In this document: piece after piece, positions 1 through 13,195 of the stretch
How positions within the stretch are numbered: the first letter of the stretch is position 1
Layout of the letters: each line of letters opens with the position of its first letter
Origin: Cornus controversa
Taxonomy: Eukaryota > Streptophyta > Magnoliopsida > Cornales > Cornaceae
Direction of reading: 5' to 3'
DNA length: 64,000 nucleotides
Assembly: GCA_026545225.1 (NCBI GenBank)
Contig: CM048850.1
Location: forward strand, 8,357,501 to 8,421,500
Translations under genes and position numbers: made by a program
Notes under the pieces: generated by a model
What the model saw: the letters and a program-made list of their open reading frames with translations, nothing else
Databases searched by the model: none
Told to the model about the DNA's origin: nothing

Positions 1-689
1 TTCTCTTTTCTCATGATCCCAATAGTGATCCTCCATGCACCAAGTGAACAACCCATGCATTGGCCAAGGCAAGAATCAGCGATCCATTTGTTCTATCTCA
101 AAACAATAGCAGGTCTCTCTCTCTTAGTTTGACCACCCCGAAAGCCACAAAAGAAAAGAAATAAAAAAAGGGTAAACGAATTTGGTAGTTTACTTTCCTA
201 CCATTTGTATAGATAAATAACTTCACATGCAAGTGATTTGCTTATTTTTATCTATTGACTTACACATGTTGTATGGACATATGCTAAAGTATATATGTTA
301 ATAAATGAGCTTTATTTGTTTGAAAAAATAAAAAATAGGTGTAGCCGTAGGGGTGTTGCATATCTCTTGCATCTATATAGTTGCTCATTTTTAATATTCG
401 TGTATTGGATTGGTCATTTATCTATAGTTATATAGGGTTGAATCAAATGCAAACGTGATTTTTCTTTCTTATTGATCTCTTTGAAAACCCACTCAATATG
501 AACAAATATATATAAACCATTTATGATAATTAATATCTCGACATATGTGCATAATATATAATAGTTTTTTAACCTTAATATATAGTAGTTCTTGGAGCAT
601 CAGTTTGATCTTGATACAAGAAATTTGAAGTGAAAGCTCATGAAGCCTAGAAATAACGCATCCCCTTATTAAAGGGTCGAGCAACAAAT
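1..689. other. AT-rich flank, no gene seen
   Basis: Non-coding, AT-rich sequence. I see no credible reading frame, RNA gene or repeat boundary before the tandem array that begins near 690. Confidence 0.5.
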
Positions 690-1322
690 TTTCTCTTCTT
701 AAAAAATCATCAACGTCGATCTAGGACCCCTTTGTTAAAAGGGAAAGCCCCTGAAGCTTGACATAATTTAACTCCTTGCTAAAGCAAGGCACACACCTCA
801 CCCAAAAGGCCCTTGTTAAAGGGTAAAATGAATTAATTCCAAGAAAAATTCAACATAACTTGCATACACGTTACCTGACCTTTCTTAAAGGGCAGGATCG
901 ATTAATCCTGAGAACAAATGCAATTTAACTCATTTTTAAAGAAAAACGCACACCTCTCACAGAGGACTCGACTTAAAGGGCGGGATGGATTAATTTCGAA
1001 TTTTTTTAACATAACTTACATACACCTTGCCTAGAGGGCCTTTCTTAAAAGGCGAGATGGATTGATCCCGAGAACGAATGTAATTCAATTCCTTGCTAGG
1101 GCAAGGCCCATACCTCGCCCAAAAGGCCCTTATTAAAAAGCAGGATGGATTAATCCTGAGAAAAATTTAACTTAACTTTCATACACCTCGCCCAGAGGCC
1201 CCTTTTTACAAGGTATAATGGATTAATCCCGAGAACGAATGTAATTCAACTCTTTGCTAAGGCAAGGCTCAAACCTCACCCAGAGGGCCCTTCTCAAAGT
1301 GGGAGATAACTTAGTCTTGAGA
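690..1322. repeat. 160-bp tandem repeat built from ~80-bp half units
   Basis: The phrase CTCCTTGCTAAAGCAAGGC recurs in diverged form at about 771, 931, 1089 and 1251, giving a period near 160 bp. Each unit holds two related halves with a core like TTAAAGGGCGGGATGGATTAAT, so the array looks like dimers of an ~80-bp monomer. Partial units lie at both ends. There is no coding content. It could be the 3' repeat region of an old retrotransposon or a short satellite seed. Confidence 0.7.
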
Positions 1323-4176
1323 GACGAGAAAAAACATTTGAGCCTCTTATTAAAGGGGTTACACTTATAAAATTATTTTTGAAGAACCTAGAAGGGGAGC
1401 AGGTGAATAGGTTTTATCCAATTCCTTTTCAATTCTTTAAGAAAAATATGGTTTGTTTGAAGTATTATGTAAACTTTAAAACATAAACACATGACAAAAA
1501 TTTATAGAGGTAAAACTCCAATGTGAGGAAACATCCTCTTTGGTCAGAACTGAGCTCTACTATGTCTAAAAGGATAATACAATAACTCACTAATCACTCT
1601 ATCACTCACCCAACTCACCACATAGTCACTCTAGCTCTCAACCTAGCTCGCAACCTCCCTAGGCCTGAACCATTCTCACCAAACTCACCACAACCACTCT
1701 AACCCAGCTCTAACTTTCCTAAGCTTGAGCTATCTCACACCAAACTCATAGTCTCTCCCCCTGTCCAAAGTATCTCTATTCTTAGACTGCAAGTTGCTAA
1801 TGTAGCAAGTTACTAGATAAGCAAGTTATAAGATCTTCAATTGCAATGCTCAAAGTTAATGTAACTATTTTACTTTAACTTGGCAGATTTTCAATCCAAC
1901 ATATAAACAGCAATGAAGTCAATCCTAGCAATTTAAAATAAGTTTCCCAAAAGAGTGTATGTATATTAACAATTCATGTTAGCCTTGATCAATGAAAAGA
2001 TAATTAGATTGAGTTTGCTTTTTGACAACAGCCTAAACCTCAAATTCAGCAAAATAAGGTAGAGAAGCAATGTTGTCTTGAGTACCTGTTTTCAGACTGA
2101 AGCAATTTCTGGTAAAACCATCATTTTAAAAAAATTAATACTATGATATAGAGTATGTTCATAAAACTTGAAGCCTCAGAATAGATGTAATTCAACCATG
2201 CTTAGTATAGGTTTTTGACAACTAGTGTTAACAAAAAATCGGGCTTCAATTAGTTAGAATTAATTGTAACAAGTTGCAGGGTTTTAGTTATGTGATAATA
2301 ACTTAAATATATATAAGTACACCTACTAAGATTTGAGAACCATTATAGCAGCCTAAGACATTATTAAGTGATTCGAAATAGTTCATGAATATATTTTGGC
2401 ATAAAATGAACAAAACAATGACTTTAAGATCTGCAGAAACTTAATGAACCTCAAACAAACACTAGTCAATAACAACTTCAATATTAGTTAAACAAAGTGT
2501 ACTCCAATCAAATGAAACCTCTGAGTTCATTATAAACATATTAAGAAACAATGTCAGGAAAAGTAAATTGAAAATTGGGTATCAAGAGTTCATAAATTAA
2601 TGCAGTTGTTGCAGCACCTTTATCTCTACAAAAATACATAAGATAGCCTCAAATACATTTGCTGGAATGATTTTTTTAAGTTCTAAGTCTAGCAGGTAAA
2701 ATCTAATAGTGTATACGAAGGTTTTAGCAATGGAACAATGTTAAATTTGGGGTTTTAACAAATCAAATTTGGGAAAACTGCTTACCTTAATGATTTGAAC
2801 TCAAAACAGTACTTGATACGCTCACAACATTTACTGGCCAAGATAATCAATGACATATATTTGAAACCATTTAAAGTTATGACAATAATATTTTTCACTG
2901 AGGTTTTAAGTGTTTCATAGTATGAAAATTCCAAGTAGATTATATTACAGCTTTCACTCAACAAAAATAGACTTAATATCATAAATTAAATTTGTCTAAG
3001 ACTTTAGATATTGACCAGAAAGATTTCAATCAATATTTGACCACAAAATGCATTTTGACAGTCCATTTTGCTCAAATATGTACTTTAGTACATAAGATTT
3101 TGGAGAAATAGGTTTTATTATGAACCAAGCACAAATCAGAGTTAAATAAGATAAACTAAATGTGCTCAAGTAGAATAGAGCTCAACTGTTCAAGTAGAAA
3201 CATTTTTATGCAAGCATTGAGGGTCAGATTCATTTAAATCAAAGTATTCTGCAATAGCAGAACTATAACTTAGAAATGCATCATTAAACCATCTATTTAG
3301 ACATTAGCTATATTTTATAGCATCAAAGCATATAATCTCGTACTTGAACTAAGCTTGGAAATTTTCAAAATGTACTCACAGTGTTTGGATAATCTAGACA
3401 GCATCTAAATGATCTTGAAAGGCCTTAATTAAATATTTAGATTCTTCCTAGTAACAGAACTTTAGATGCTCATGAATTTGAGTAGTTTTAGGCTCAAAAC
3501 TAATCTAAACCTACCTAAAAGTTTATTCCTTAAGCCCATTAAACCTACTCAAATGGAGCTTTTCTCTTAAAACTATTTCTCACTCACTTTCTCTCACTAG
3601 AACAACTCACCTATAGCAGCATTTGTATCAGCATATAGCTGAGAGAGAAAGACATTCTAACGGTTGCTTTTGGATAAGAATTGACAACACATTTTTTTTC
3701 CTTTAACATATTTTAAAAAATAGCCCATCATTAACCTTATCTTGAAATGGCAAGGCTGCCTAAGGCATATTCTAAATTTTATACATAGGAGTGCGGGATT
3801 GTTCAGGATAATTTGAATATTCTGATTAAGGGATCTTCTAGAACATTTTAAAGCATTGCAACCATATTGGAACACGTGTCAACCAACTATAGCACCCTAC
3901 ACACTTTGCACCCACACACACACACATTTGTATCACCAAACAAGACCTTAAATTGGGTTGTTAATGAATGAAACTTAAATTGGGTTGTTAATGAATGAAT
4001 ATTTCTATATATATATATATATATATAAACGAAATTAGAATCACATTGTAGCTAATTAAGCACTCATGGAATGCACCTAAAAGTAATATAGGTTAGCCAA
4101 ACATGGTCTTAAATGGTAGAATTCTGAAAATGCCCCTAGAAGGGCTTTTAGTGCAAATTCTCAATATGAGGGGGGT
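1323..4176. other. AT-rich intergenic sequence with short simple repeats
   Basis: No supported gene. A short (CA)n tract lies near 3912-3925, a 24-bp direct duplication near 3953-3998 and a (TA)n tract near 4006-4026. The sequence CACCAAACAAGACCTTAA near 3937 resembles the end of a Harbinger-type MITE, but I found no partner end. Confidence 0.45.
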
Positions 4177-5617
4177 TGTCATGATAATAATATAATACAT
4201 CAATATAACTCATGCTTAGGAGTGATTAAATGGCCTTAGAAATGCACCCAATATAAGCACATAATGTAAAATGACCAAAATGCCATTGAAATAAATAATT
4301 GACTACAATGCCCCTAGAGATTCCTTTTGACATTAAAACTTGGGCAAATATGCTCATGGACCATCATTTTTTTTAAAGAAAATGCACAGTATGAGGCATG
4401 GCTAAAGAGAAGTTTACTTCAAATGCTTGTATGTTTTAATTGACCTCATAAATAATGTGTTATAAGCCTGAGATTCCCAACACGTGTGATACACGTTTGG
4501 GAATCAGGGGGCAACTGATGGAGCAATTTTAGTAGGTGAGTCCAATCGACATACGAAGTGGTATAAAATCTGAATTTTATGGAAGTTCAGTAGGCAAGAA
4601 AGTTTAACCGGCAAAGTAAAGAGATAAGGTTCATTCTGATAACTTTCCCAGGCCTAATGGGAGGGAGAAAATATTCTAGTCTAACACAAAAGGTAAGCTT
4701 AACTTTATAAATAAGGTGGGTGGTCAACCTAAAAGGGTACACAATATTAATTACAAAACTAAGTTTTTATTTATACGATCATAAATACTAATTTGATCAT
4801 CGGAGTGTTCCTAACCTGCACTGTCACGTTTTCTCTATTTTACAGGAAGGCGCATCAAATCAAATTGTGGAAATTTTTACATCATTAATAGGTTTTAAGC
4901 CTAGCTTATCTTGCTTAAGAAATTCATGTTACATTTGTGATTGGGTTGTGATGAAATTATTAAAACCTAGAAATGCTGGGTGTCCCTATGATTAGATGGT
5001 ACATATCTGTCCATCATTCGAATGGATTGATTCATAAATTTTTCTTGTATTAGTGGTGGCTAAGGCATGGGGATAACATTTTATTGATCATGAATATGTG
5101 ATATTTTTCATGTTGAAATTCAATTTGATTATGATAAGATATATTGATGTCATACTCGTATACATAGTTGTTAATTGATGGTATCGATAAATTTGTGTTT
5201 AAAATTTCTCTATCGGGTCATCATTGTTCATCACATTCCTTAACGTTTTTGTTTACGTGACAGGAAATATGGATGAGATGGTGTTTCTCGTTGTGGCTTT
5301 TGAGTGTAAAACGATCATAGAAAGTTTGTTCCTTGTTATTTTTATTTATGATATGTAATGGTTTTGTACCTTATATAATTTATGATATTAAATAGTATTA
5401 TTAGTGATGGAAGACCTTTGTATGTACATTTGAAATTCATTTATGATGATAAGTTGACAAATGTAAACAGTTGAGGCATCATTTGATTTCTATGTGGTCA
5501 CGTGGAATAATCTTTTATGTCTACTGTAGTTATTAAGTTGAGGTTATGATAAAATTTTATTCTTAAGAAATTTCTTTTGTGATCACGAATTTGGGTCTAA
5601 GGATTCGGGTCATGACA
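4177..5617 (+). mobile_element. possible solo LTR
   Basis: The stretch opens with TGTCATGA and closes with GGGTCATGACA, so the eight terminal bases are a perfect inverted pair with TG..CA ends. The closing phrase GATTCGGGTCATGACA resembles the end of many plant gypsy LTRs. The flanks (GGGGT on the left, AAACC on the right) do not match, so there is no target duplication to support it. Low confidence. Confidence 0.3.
4472..4505. other. imperfect hairpin around a G-box core
   Basis: GATTCCCAACACGTGT and ACACGTTTGGGAATC form a near-perfect inverted repeat with a very short loop and include CACGTG. It could be a small regulatory palindrome or a chance structure in an old element. Confidence 0.45.
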
Positions 5618-6120
5618 AAACCAATTCCAAGTCTACCACTTGTCCCGGGCCCACACACCCAAATTTAATTATGTATTAATTATATCATAATTATATGCAC
5701 TCACACATATTTCCCATCACATACCCATTTTTAATAAAATAAATTTCATGTCTCTACACTCACAAACAATACACACAGAATTTCTAACGTGAAACAATTT
5801 GAAAATCCAAAGAAGCCCAATAACCAAATCTACAATTCTAAGAATCCAGCAGCACACTCGCACATAATACACAAAAAAAATCTCCAAATACAACAATGTG
5901 AAACAATTTAAAAAACACTCAAATTCAAAATCCTAGCCACCAATAATAGAAGACATGCAACGATACCAAAAAATCTAAATAGAAAGAGCAAATCATACTT
6001 GTTTTGGAAGATGGTGATGTGAGGTTCAACTTTGTTCTTGGGTTTTATAGCGACGAAGATATATGGTGTGAAGAGAGAGAGTCATATGTGGTGTGAAGAG
6101 GTGGGAAGAGAAAGATCATC
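5618..6120. other. AT-rich intergenic, no feature seen
   Basis: A-rich, C-rich sequence without a supported reading frame or a recognisable repeat boundary. Confidence 0.4.
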
Positions 6121-6244
6121 TGTTTATTAAAGAGAAAGAGAGAGAAAGAGAGAGAGAGAGAGAGAAAAAAAAGAGTTATATGTGGTCTTTTACATCTATG
6201 GTGTGAAAAAAAAGAGAGAAAGAAACGGGGGGGGGGGGGGGGGG
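6121..6244. repeat. GA-rich tract and 18-base G run
   Basis: A (GA)n-rich tract covers about 6131-6167. An uninterrupted run of G occupies 6227-6244. Both are simple-sequence repeats and create a spurious minus-strand frame. Confidence 0.85.
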
Positions 6245-6996
6245 AGGTTGCAAGAGTAAGGTTGATCAAGCAAGGTAGAAAGTCGATCGGGTTGGAAACT
6301 GTAAAATGTTCTCTGGAACTTTTTGGAGTAAGTCATTTTTGTAAGTTTTGAAGAATATTTTATAGACTAAAGTATTTTCCTTGATTTTCAGTGCTAAAAT
6401 GATTTTTCAGAAAATGTTTTACTTCAAAACAAATGGAGCCTTAAGGAGAGTCAAAAATTATAAATAGAAGAGAAATTTTGAAAATTTCATCGAAGTCTTC
6501 TCTTTCTCTCTCTATATGCACCTACATACATATATTTCCCTAAAACTATTCACAACTCCCTTCTCTCTAAGATATAAGGCCTAATAAGTGAGATTTTGGG
6601 ATTGTTCAAGAAGGAAAGTTTGTTATGTTCAGTTTTCTCCACGTTTCTACCAATTGGAATCTTTGATTCAGAGTTTTCAAATTTTAGGTGAGCTTAAGAT
6701 TTGAACTTTTGAGGTAGGTTGTGTTAATTTTCTTAACCCGCAATTTATAAATTGTGTATATGTGCTCATTTGTGATTTTACCATGCTCTAGTTATGCAAA
6801 AAAATATCATATGTATGTTATACTTGTTGGCTTTGATTATCCTTGTGAAACGAAGGAAGTTTTTTTTATGTATTTGTTACGTATTGTGGTTTTAAGCATG
6901 GGAAATTATGGTATACAAGTTTAATGTGCATTGTTTGGTGTAAAATGACTTAACATATGTAATTTAGTGATATAAACATCATATGCCCTCAATGTG
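6245..6996 (+). promoter_or_regulatory. flank with a possible TATA box (6459-6466)
   Basis: TATAAATA at 6459-6466 is followed by a CT-rich leader-like stretch near 6500-6570 and a GAGGTAGG donor-like site near 6710. No coding frame follows. Element C then interrupts the locus at 6997, and the original sequence resumes at 44949. It may be the promoter of a non-coding transcript or part of an older LTR cut by C. Confidence 0.25.
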
Positions 6997-7339
6997 TGTA
7001 GGTACAGAAAATTGTTTAACTAGATTGCTGAATAATTCAAAGCACACACCCAAAATTCAGAACACCAAGTTTTAAGAAATAAAGAGAAAAGAAATTGCGA
7101 GAGGTGGATTCGAGGATCCCTTTCATTCATATTTTCCTGAATATTTATACAAGTTAGAATTCAAATCCTTTTAGGACTTGAATTTCCTTACTTACATCTA
7201 ACTTTTCTCTCAAGGAATTTGGATTCCTTTTTGAATTGCAAGTCTGCATTTGGTTTGGGATTTTGTAGCCTAAAGATGGGGCTACTTGACCCTTTTAGAT
7301 TATCAACTCAGCCTTTTTGGGCTTCCTGCTGATATATGT
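6997..7339 (-). repeat. element C 3' LTR, distal part
   Basis: Begins TGTAGGTACAG and aligns with 44073 onward in the 5' LTR. It is broken at 7339 by element D, and the rest resumes at 17756. It includes the intact TTCGAGGA site (7109-7116) that in the 5' LTR was duplicated by the hAT MITE. Confidence 0.85.
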
Positions 7340-9388
7340 TGTCAAGCCCCGATTTCTGTTCTCTAAAAACCAAGGGTGATGGGATTATCATCTCACCTAT
7401 CTCACTATGGTACCATGCTCTGATACTATGTCTGTCACGCCTTGATTTCCGTTCTCCAAAAACTAAGGGTGACCGGGTTGTCACTCACTCAATTGCCTCA
7501 CTAATCTCATCATCAATCTCATTACAGAAGCTTAAATCGTGTGTACGTACATACGACCGTGCGTTGCAGACTCAACAAGTCCCATCAGGTCAATACATAA
7601 CACCTCATGTCCATCCTAAGGCATTTCAACATTTCTACTTGGTATGCATTTCAATACATTGAAATGATGGTTTCGATGCATCGTAGGTTCGATGCATCAC
7701 CAATTTATCACTCAAAGTCCACTCTCGAGACTTTTGGTTTTCTAAAATCTTGCAGGTTTTTTGATGCATCGTCTTTGCCATTTCGATGCATCGATGGAAC
7801 AATGCATCGAAGTGCTTGGACTGATGCCTGTAGAAAATCCTATAACTCAACATTTGGCTCACTTTGAACCTAATCGTTATTCTATCATCCTATAATCCCT
7901 CAATCCACATCTATATCATCATAAATGAGTCCCATGATACTTATGCATTTGGATTTCTATATACCCATTATCCTCATACATGAATCCACTAACTCAACTA
8001 CTTAACCTTGAAAATTTTAGAGTATCACGATAAAACCTTTGAATCTCGTAGTTCCAGATTTTCACAACCACCAATATTATCACATGTTGACACTCGTCAA
8101 CCTCAAGATTGTCACTATGGTTCCTCATCAATTGAAAACTTCAATTGATGGAGAGGAGTCCGTTTTCCACCAAACGAAAAAATTGGCTCATCACACCTTC
8201 CGTGTGCATCCATTCTTATAGTCCAACTTTTTTAATACTCATTCTATTTCCAACAATCATCCCACTATCCACCAAGGGCAACCTACGTTAGGAAATCAGA
8301 ACGTACGTATCACATTGCATGCATTTTCACCCACAACAATCATTAAATGCATTAACATGGAAAAATCACTCATTTGATGCATTTTTTAACATATGGCATT
8401 CAAGTTCACATAAATCAAGTCATGGTTCAAGGTAATCCTAATGAACCTCATGTTTCTCAACCAATGGTTATAACCTATGAAAATCATCATTAAGCTATAA
8501 GTAGCATATATAATTCATAATTCTTCATGCATAACATTCATACAAATCACCTACATCTTGCATTTCTCATATATACACAAAACTCAATTTGTAACACGCA
8601 TAGAACTAACATTTTTTGCCTTCACAACATAAATCATACAATTAACATTCTTAGCATGTTTAAACATGAAAAGAAATTAAGAAAAACCTTCACCCTCCTA
8701 AACCATGCTAACACTACCACAAATCACAAGAGATTCTAGAGAATCGATGAAACGGAGGAGAAGACACTCCTACCTCGAATCTCAAGCTTGGAAGTCAACT
8801 TTTAAAATCTCATCCCCTTTCAACTTTGCAAATCATAGACTTTGTTCTGTTCAAACCGAAGTCCATTGATATCCCCTACGCACTTCCCTTCTTCGAGAAC
8901 TTCCAAATCACACCTTAAACACTCCAAAATCTAGAGAGAAAGTAGAGAGATGAAATGGGTGAGCTAGAGAGAAAATGAGATCTATAAATATGAAATAGCT
9001 TAGAATCTTAGATATTTACCTCACTCCTAGGGGTGCAAAATGACCGATTTGCCCTCGAGCCACTTAACGTACCCTCCCGACCTCCGTTTTTGATTTCGAA
9101 AACTCCGACGATCTCGAAATCACTTCCTTAACACTCTAAAAATTTTATTTAGTCTACAGCAAAAATTAATATTTTCTAATTTTTTTTAAAATTTCCAAAC
9201 TTATTAAACCTTATCCCAGAGCTCCTGTTGACCAAAAAGTCAAACTTTTTCAAAATTTTCAAAATCTCATAACATGTTTCTAAACTTATTTTCCACTTTC
9301 AAAACATCCAAAACATCATTCAAAACACATTTATAGCGAAATTGATGAAAAATTTGAAAACTGGTCAAATTTGGTTTCGATCTCTACA
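7340..9388 (-). repeat. element D 3' LTR (left copy)
   Basis: It is 2,049 bp and homologous to 15733-17750 over its whole length, with many substitutions and small indels, so the insertion is not recent. An inner copy of the LTR end starts at 7433, 93 bases in. Clustered GATGCATC palindromes lie between about 7672 and 7812. Confidence 0.85.
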
Positions 9389-9400
9389 ACCTCCTTACCT
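9389..9400 (-). other. element D polypurine tract
   Basis: On the minus strand the bases before the 3' LTR read AGGTAAGGAGGT, purine-rich with a single T mid-tract and directly abutting TGTAGAG. This is the expected plus-strand priming site. Confidence 0.6.
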
Positions 9401-10245
9401 TTAAAGAATTTCCTCAACAAAATTAACCTCATACCCTGAACTTCAAGAGTGTTGTCACTAAACCTTAAGTGACTTTTCCTATCTTCTTTTTTATCACCGA
9501 AAATAGTCACAACTCGCCGGTATCCAATACGCAGCTTTCACTCCTTAACCAACAAGATTCTGGTCATCACATCACGCCACTTCGCTCTATATTCTATGAA
9601 ATTTTCAACTGTTGGTATACCTCAAACGATGTCCAGACATCTCCAAAATCATTGTACAATCATCATACCATGAACTATCACGATCACAATTATCTCCCAA
9701 CGAAGTTTAGGAAGATCCAACTATATAACCAATTCACTTTCTAATCAACGAAAGTGTGTTTATACATTCATTACTAGTAATTCATCCTCCTTGAATTATG
9801 ATTCCTAATTCCTCACACCAAAAAATACCATGTTCACAATCCAAACTTACATATCTCACACGTGGCCTAAGACCAATGTTTCCTAAGGATTAATAACTCA
9901 ATCCTTAACTAGTCGATCACTTTTCCAAAATGTATGGAATCATTACTCTCTTAGTCTCATAACTGATCTGTGGATTTTTTGATTCTCACTAGTACCACAG
10001 GGTATGGTTCACAAGAAAACAAGGTTTGGAGAATATTCTACTGCTCACATATCACTTCTTTTCCTTGGTTAACAACTAACCAAGATAAATCTAACGATAT
10101 TCTCATTATCACCTCTCACAACATTTAAACTAGTCATGTCCCAAAATTGAATCAGATCCCATATGTCAATCAAAACTCAATCTCTCAGGGTCTCACTACC
10201 CATGATGATACATCATAGACTAAACTCTCTCTCATAATAAAAATC
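9401..10245. other. element D 3' internal region, no gene seen
   Basis: Internal sequence between the repeat array and the 3' LTR. The small open frames on both strands look like chance. Confidence 0.4.
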
Positions 10246-10707
10246 TCACCTCAACAAGTGTGTCAATAAATAAAGCTGCATCTCAATGACAACAAGCACA
10301 CCCTCAAGCGTGTCAAATGGGCCAAACTGCCCCTCAATAAAAATCACAAAATTCAAGGTTGTTTCTACAAACAAAACTGCATCTATAGTGACGACAACCA
10401 ATCCACAATAGATGGGCCAATAGACAAAACTGCATCCCCCACCACTGATGTGCCAATAAACAAATCTGCGTCTAAGCGTCAACAACAACCACAAATGTGA
10501 CAATGGACAAAACTGCGTCCAGGGTCACCAACACCCGTGTCAACAGATAAAACTGCACCCATACGACTCTGATCCTCAATTGATGTGCCAATAGACAAAA
10601 CTATGTCTAATTGACAACACCGCACAAATGTAACAATGGACAAAACTGTGCCTAGAGTCACCAACACCTTGTTAATAGATAAAACTGCGTCTAAGCGATA
10701 ATACCAC
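10246..10707. repeat. ~45-bp tandem array in D, first part
   Basis: The core ACAAAACTGCGTC and its variants recur at about 10370, 10427, 10460, 10505, 10546, 10593, 10639 and 10678, alternating with phrases such as TGTGACAATGG and GATGTGCCAATAG. The array is cut by solo LTR E and resumes at 11961. Two minus-strand frames here are products of the repeat. Confidence 0.8.
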
Positions 10708-11960
10708 TGATAAATGCACAAAACTTGCTATTTTATATCCTAAAATAAGTTTTTAATTCATCTTTTATTTAATTTAAAGGTTCTTATCTTTGCATTTTAT
10801 GTTTTATAGGGGTTAATTTCCAAATAAGAAGAAAAGCAGCAAAAGAGGGCTAAAAAGGATATATATAGCCAAAGATGAACATAAGAAGAATTGTATGAGA
10901 GATGGTATTCTGTGCAATCTACTTCACAAGAGGTCTCAAGTTCAAAACTTTGCCAAATATTTTGTACACGACCACATCTGCAGTCCAGAATTGAAATTAA
11001 AGATATGGAAATCAAATTTTAGATATTTAAATTCAAATTTATGTATTTTGAATTTTTGTTTTTGAATTTTGAATTTTGAATTTGGTATTTCAAATTTGTA
11101 TTTTGAATTTTGTATTTTAAATTTTTTCCACCTAAACCAAGCCCCTTTAACTCTATAAATAGGGGGTCTTAGGGGATGGTGAAGGGAGTTAGAAATTGTA
11201 GAGAAATTATAGAAAAAAATAGTGTATTTATTTTATTGATTCAATGATGAGTAGTAGTTTCATTTTTATTTGTTTGTTTTCTATTAATATGCAAGCGTAA
11301 ACATCCTTCTCAAGGGAGTGATGAAGCCACCATGGCTGAAGTATAGGTAAGTTGTTTTATTTTCTTGTCTACTTTTTCCTCCCAAGAGCATTCTTCTACT
11401 CTTTTATTCTGGATTTTATTTTCTAAAATTAGAGGAATGATTTTTCGTGTTTGCCAAATAATGGTAATTCGAAGAATGCCTACTTCTGTTTACCTAGCCA
11501 ATGTGTATCAGATTAAGTAAAGAATGTCTCTCTCATATATAATCAAGTCATTCTTTTTTATTCCATATTTTTCTTCATCTTTCCAAGTTCTAATTGGATT
11601 GGTGAAGTGTATTGGTTATTGGAGGAAAAACTAGATAAGAATATAAAAAAAAACTTTATTTATATGGATCCATGGTGGTGAATTCTCTTTCCTTGAGATT
11701 TTTCCCATCATTTGATCTAAGACATTTAGTATTAGTTTTTATTATTAAATAAAAAATCAGAATTTTATTTTTTTAAATATTCATTTTCCATCTCAAGAGA
11801 TTTAGGTTTTGAAGTTTGGACTTGTTATTGATTCTCACTTGAGAGTGGTTCGACCCTGCTTACTGCTATATAGTTTTTAGTAAAGTTTTTGCAGGTTTTA
11901 TTATTTTTGTATGAAGTGTAGAAAAGCAACGACAAACATCCAATTATTCTACACCCGTCA
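10708..11960 (+). mobile_element. element E: solo LTR, Athila-like
   Basis: It runs from TGATAAATGCAC to ACACCCGTCA, giving TG..CA ends, with identical 5-bp flanks ACCAC at 10703-10707 and 11961-11965. The repeat array of D continues across it. TATAAATA at 11154-11161 is a plausible LTR TATA box in the plus direction. No internal region or second LTR is present, so unequal recombination has left a single LTR. The family call rests on the remembered wording of Athila-type LTR ends. Confidence 0.85.
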
Positions 11961-12290
11961 ACCACCACAAATGTGACATGACAATGGAGAAAACTACGCC
12001 TTGAGTCACCACCACCTTGTTAATAGACAAAACTATGCCTAAGTGACAAGAATCTCAACTGATGTGTCAATAGACAAAACTGCGTCTAAGCGACAACGCC
12101 ACCACAAATGTGACAATGGACAAAACTGAGCCTAGAGTCACCACCACCTTGTCAATAGACAAAATTGCACCTAAATGACAAGAATCTCAACAATGGATGG
12201 GTTAATAGACAAAACTGCATCCATATGAGATTGATCATCCAATTGATGTGCTAGTAGACAAAACTGTGTTTAAATGACAGCACCACAAGG
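11961..12290. repeat. ~45-bp tandem array in D, second part
   Basis: Continuation of the array interrupted by E. Cores lie at about 11985, 12026, 12074, 12119, 12158, 12208 and 12258. Confidence 0.8.
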
Positions 12291-13195
12291 TCCACAACAA
12301 TCATCCCAAAGTCTGTAACCTTCCAAAAATCTCACATATCCCCTCAAGTACTCTATCATGTATAGGAACTCACAACCTCAAGAGCAGCTTAAACTAACCT
12401 ACTCTTGTCATCATAATCTCACTCATACACCCATTTATGAGAAAAACTTGTTATACTCATAACATTTGAATTTCATTTCTTTACTCACCAATACCCATCG
12501 AATCAATCCCATAATTACTTGGACCTGACACATTGTAAGAGAAGTATTAATCAAAGAGAAATGGTTGGTCAGACCGTTTCTTTCCACTAGTCCAACCCCG
12601 ACTACATGCCTTTCTTGTCCCTCTTACTCTCGATCCCAACTATCCATTCTGGCATACAGCTAATGGACTATATATATTAAGTCTTTAATATAAATAAGGA
12701 CTAATATATCCAACTCTAATCCATTCTCAAAAATCTTTGTATGAAAAATATTAAAATGTCTCAACCCTTCCCTACTAGCCTTAGGTTAATACAACCTAAG
12801 TCTAGTATAACTCGCACACCTCAAATATCGTGAATCAACCTATTTCAAACCTTTGTTTGACTCATTAAATCCTCAAAACTAGGATACTGAAATCAGACAT
12901 GCAATGTACATTAAAACATTCTAGATACAAAGCATGTTACAACGAATATGCTTAAACCAAAAGCATATTTTTTAAACATATACAACTCATCATGCTCTAT
13001 CAATCTCATAACAAAACTCACGCAACACAAACTCATGATATGCAACTTTATATACTTGCATAACTCATTGTTATAACTCATAAACCAAAGATCATTGGTA
13101 TACCTCAATTACTGTGGGCCAGTCCTCTGATACCTGGACTGCTGTCCTGAACCACTAGGAAGGCTCCTCATACTTGCTCGTACAACCTGAGTAGA
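12291..13195. other. element D internal region without pol
   Basis: This is where a gypsy element would carry pol. I found no protease, RT, RNase H or integrase motif on the minus strand, only short chance frames. Confidence 0.5.

Noticed and set aside
4177..5617. Firm call of a solo LTR
   Set aside because: Termini are suggestive but the flanks do not match; kept only as a low-confidence feature.
10246..10721. Two minus-strand open frames
   Set aside because: They are read-through of the ~45-bp minisatellite of element D.
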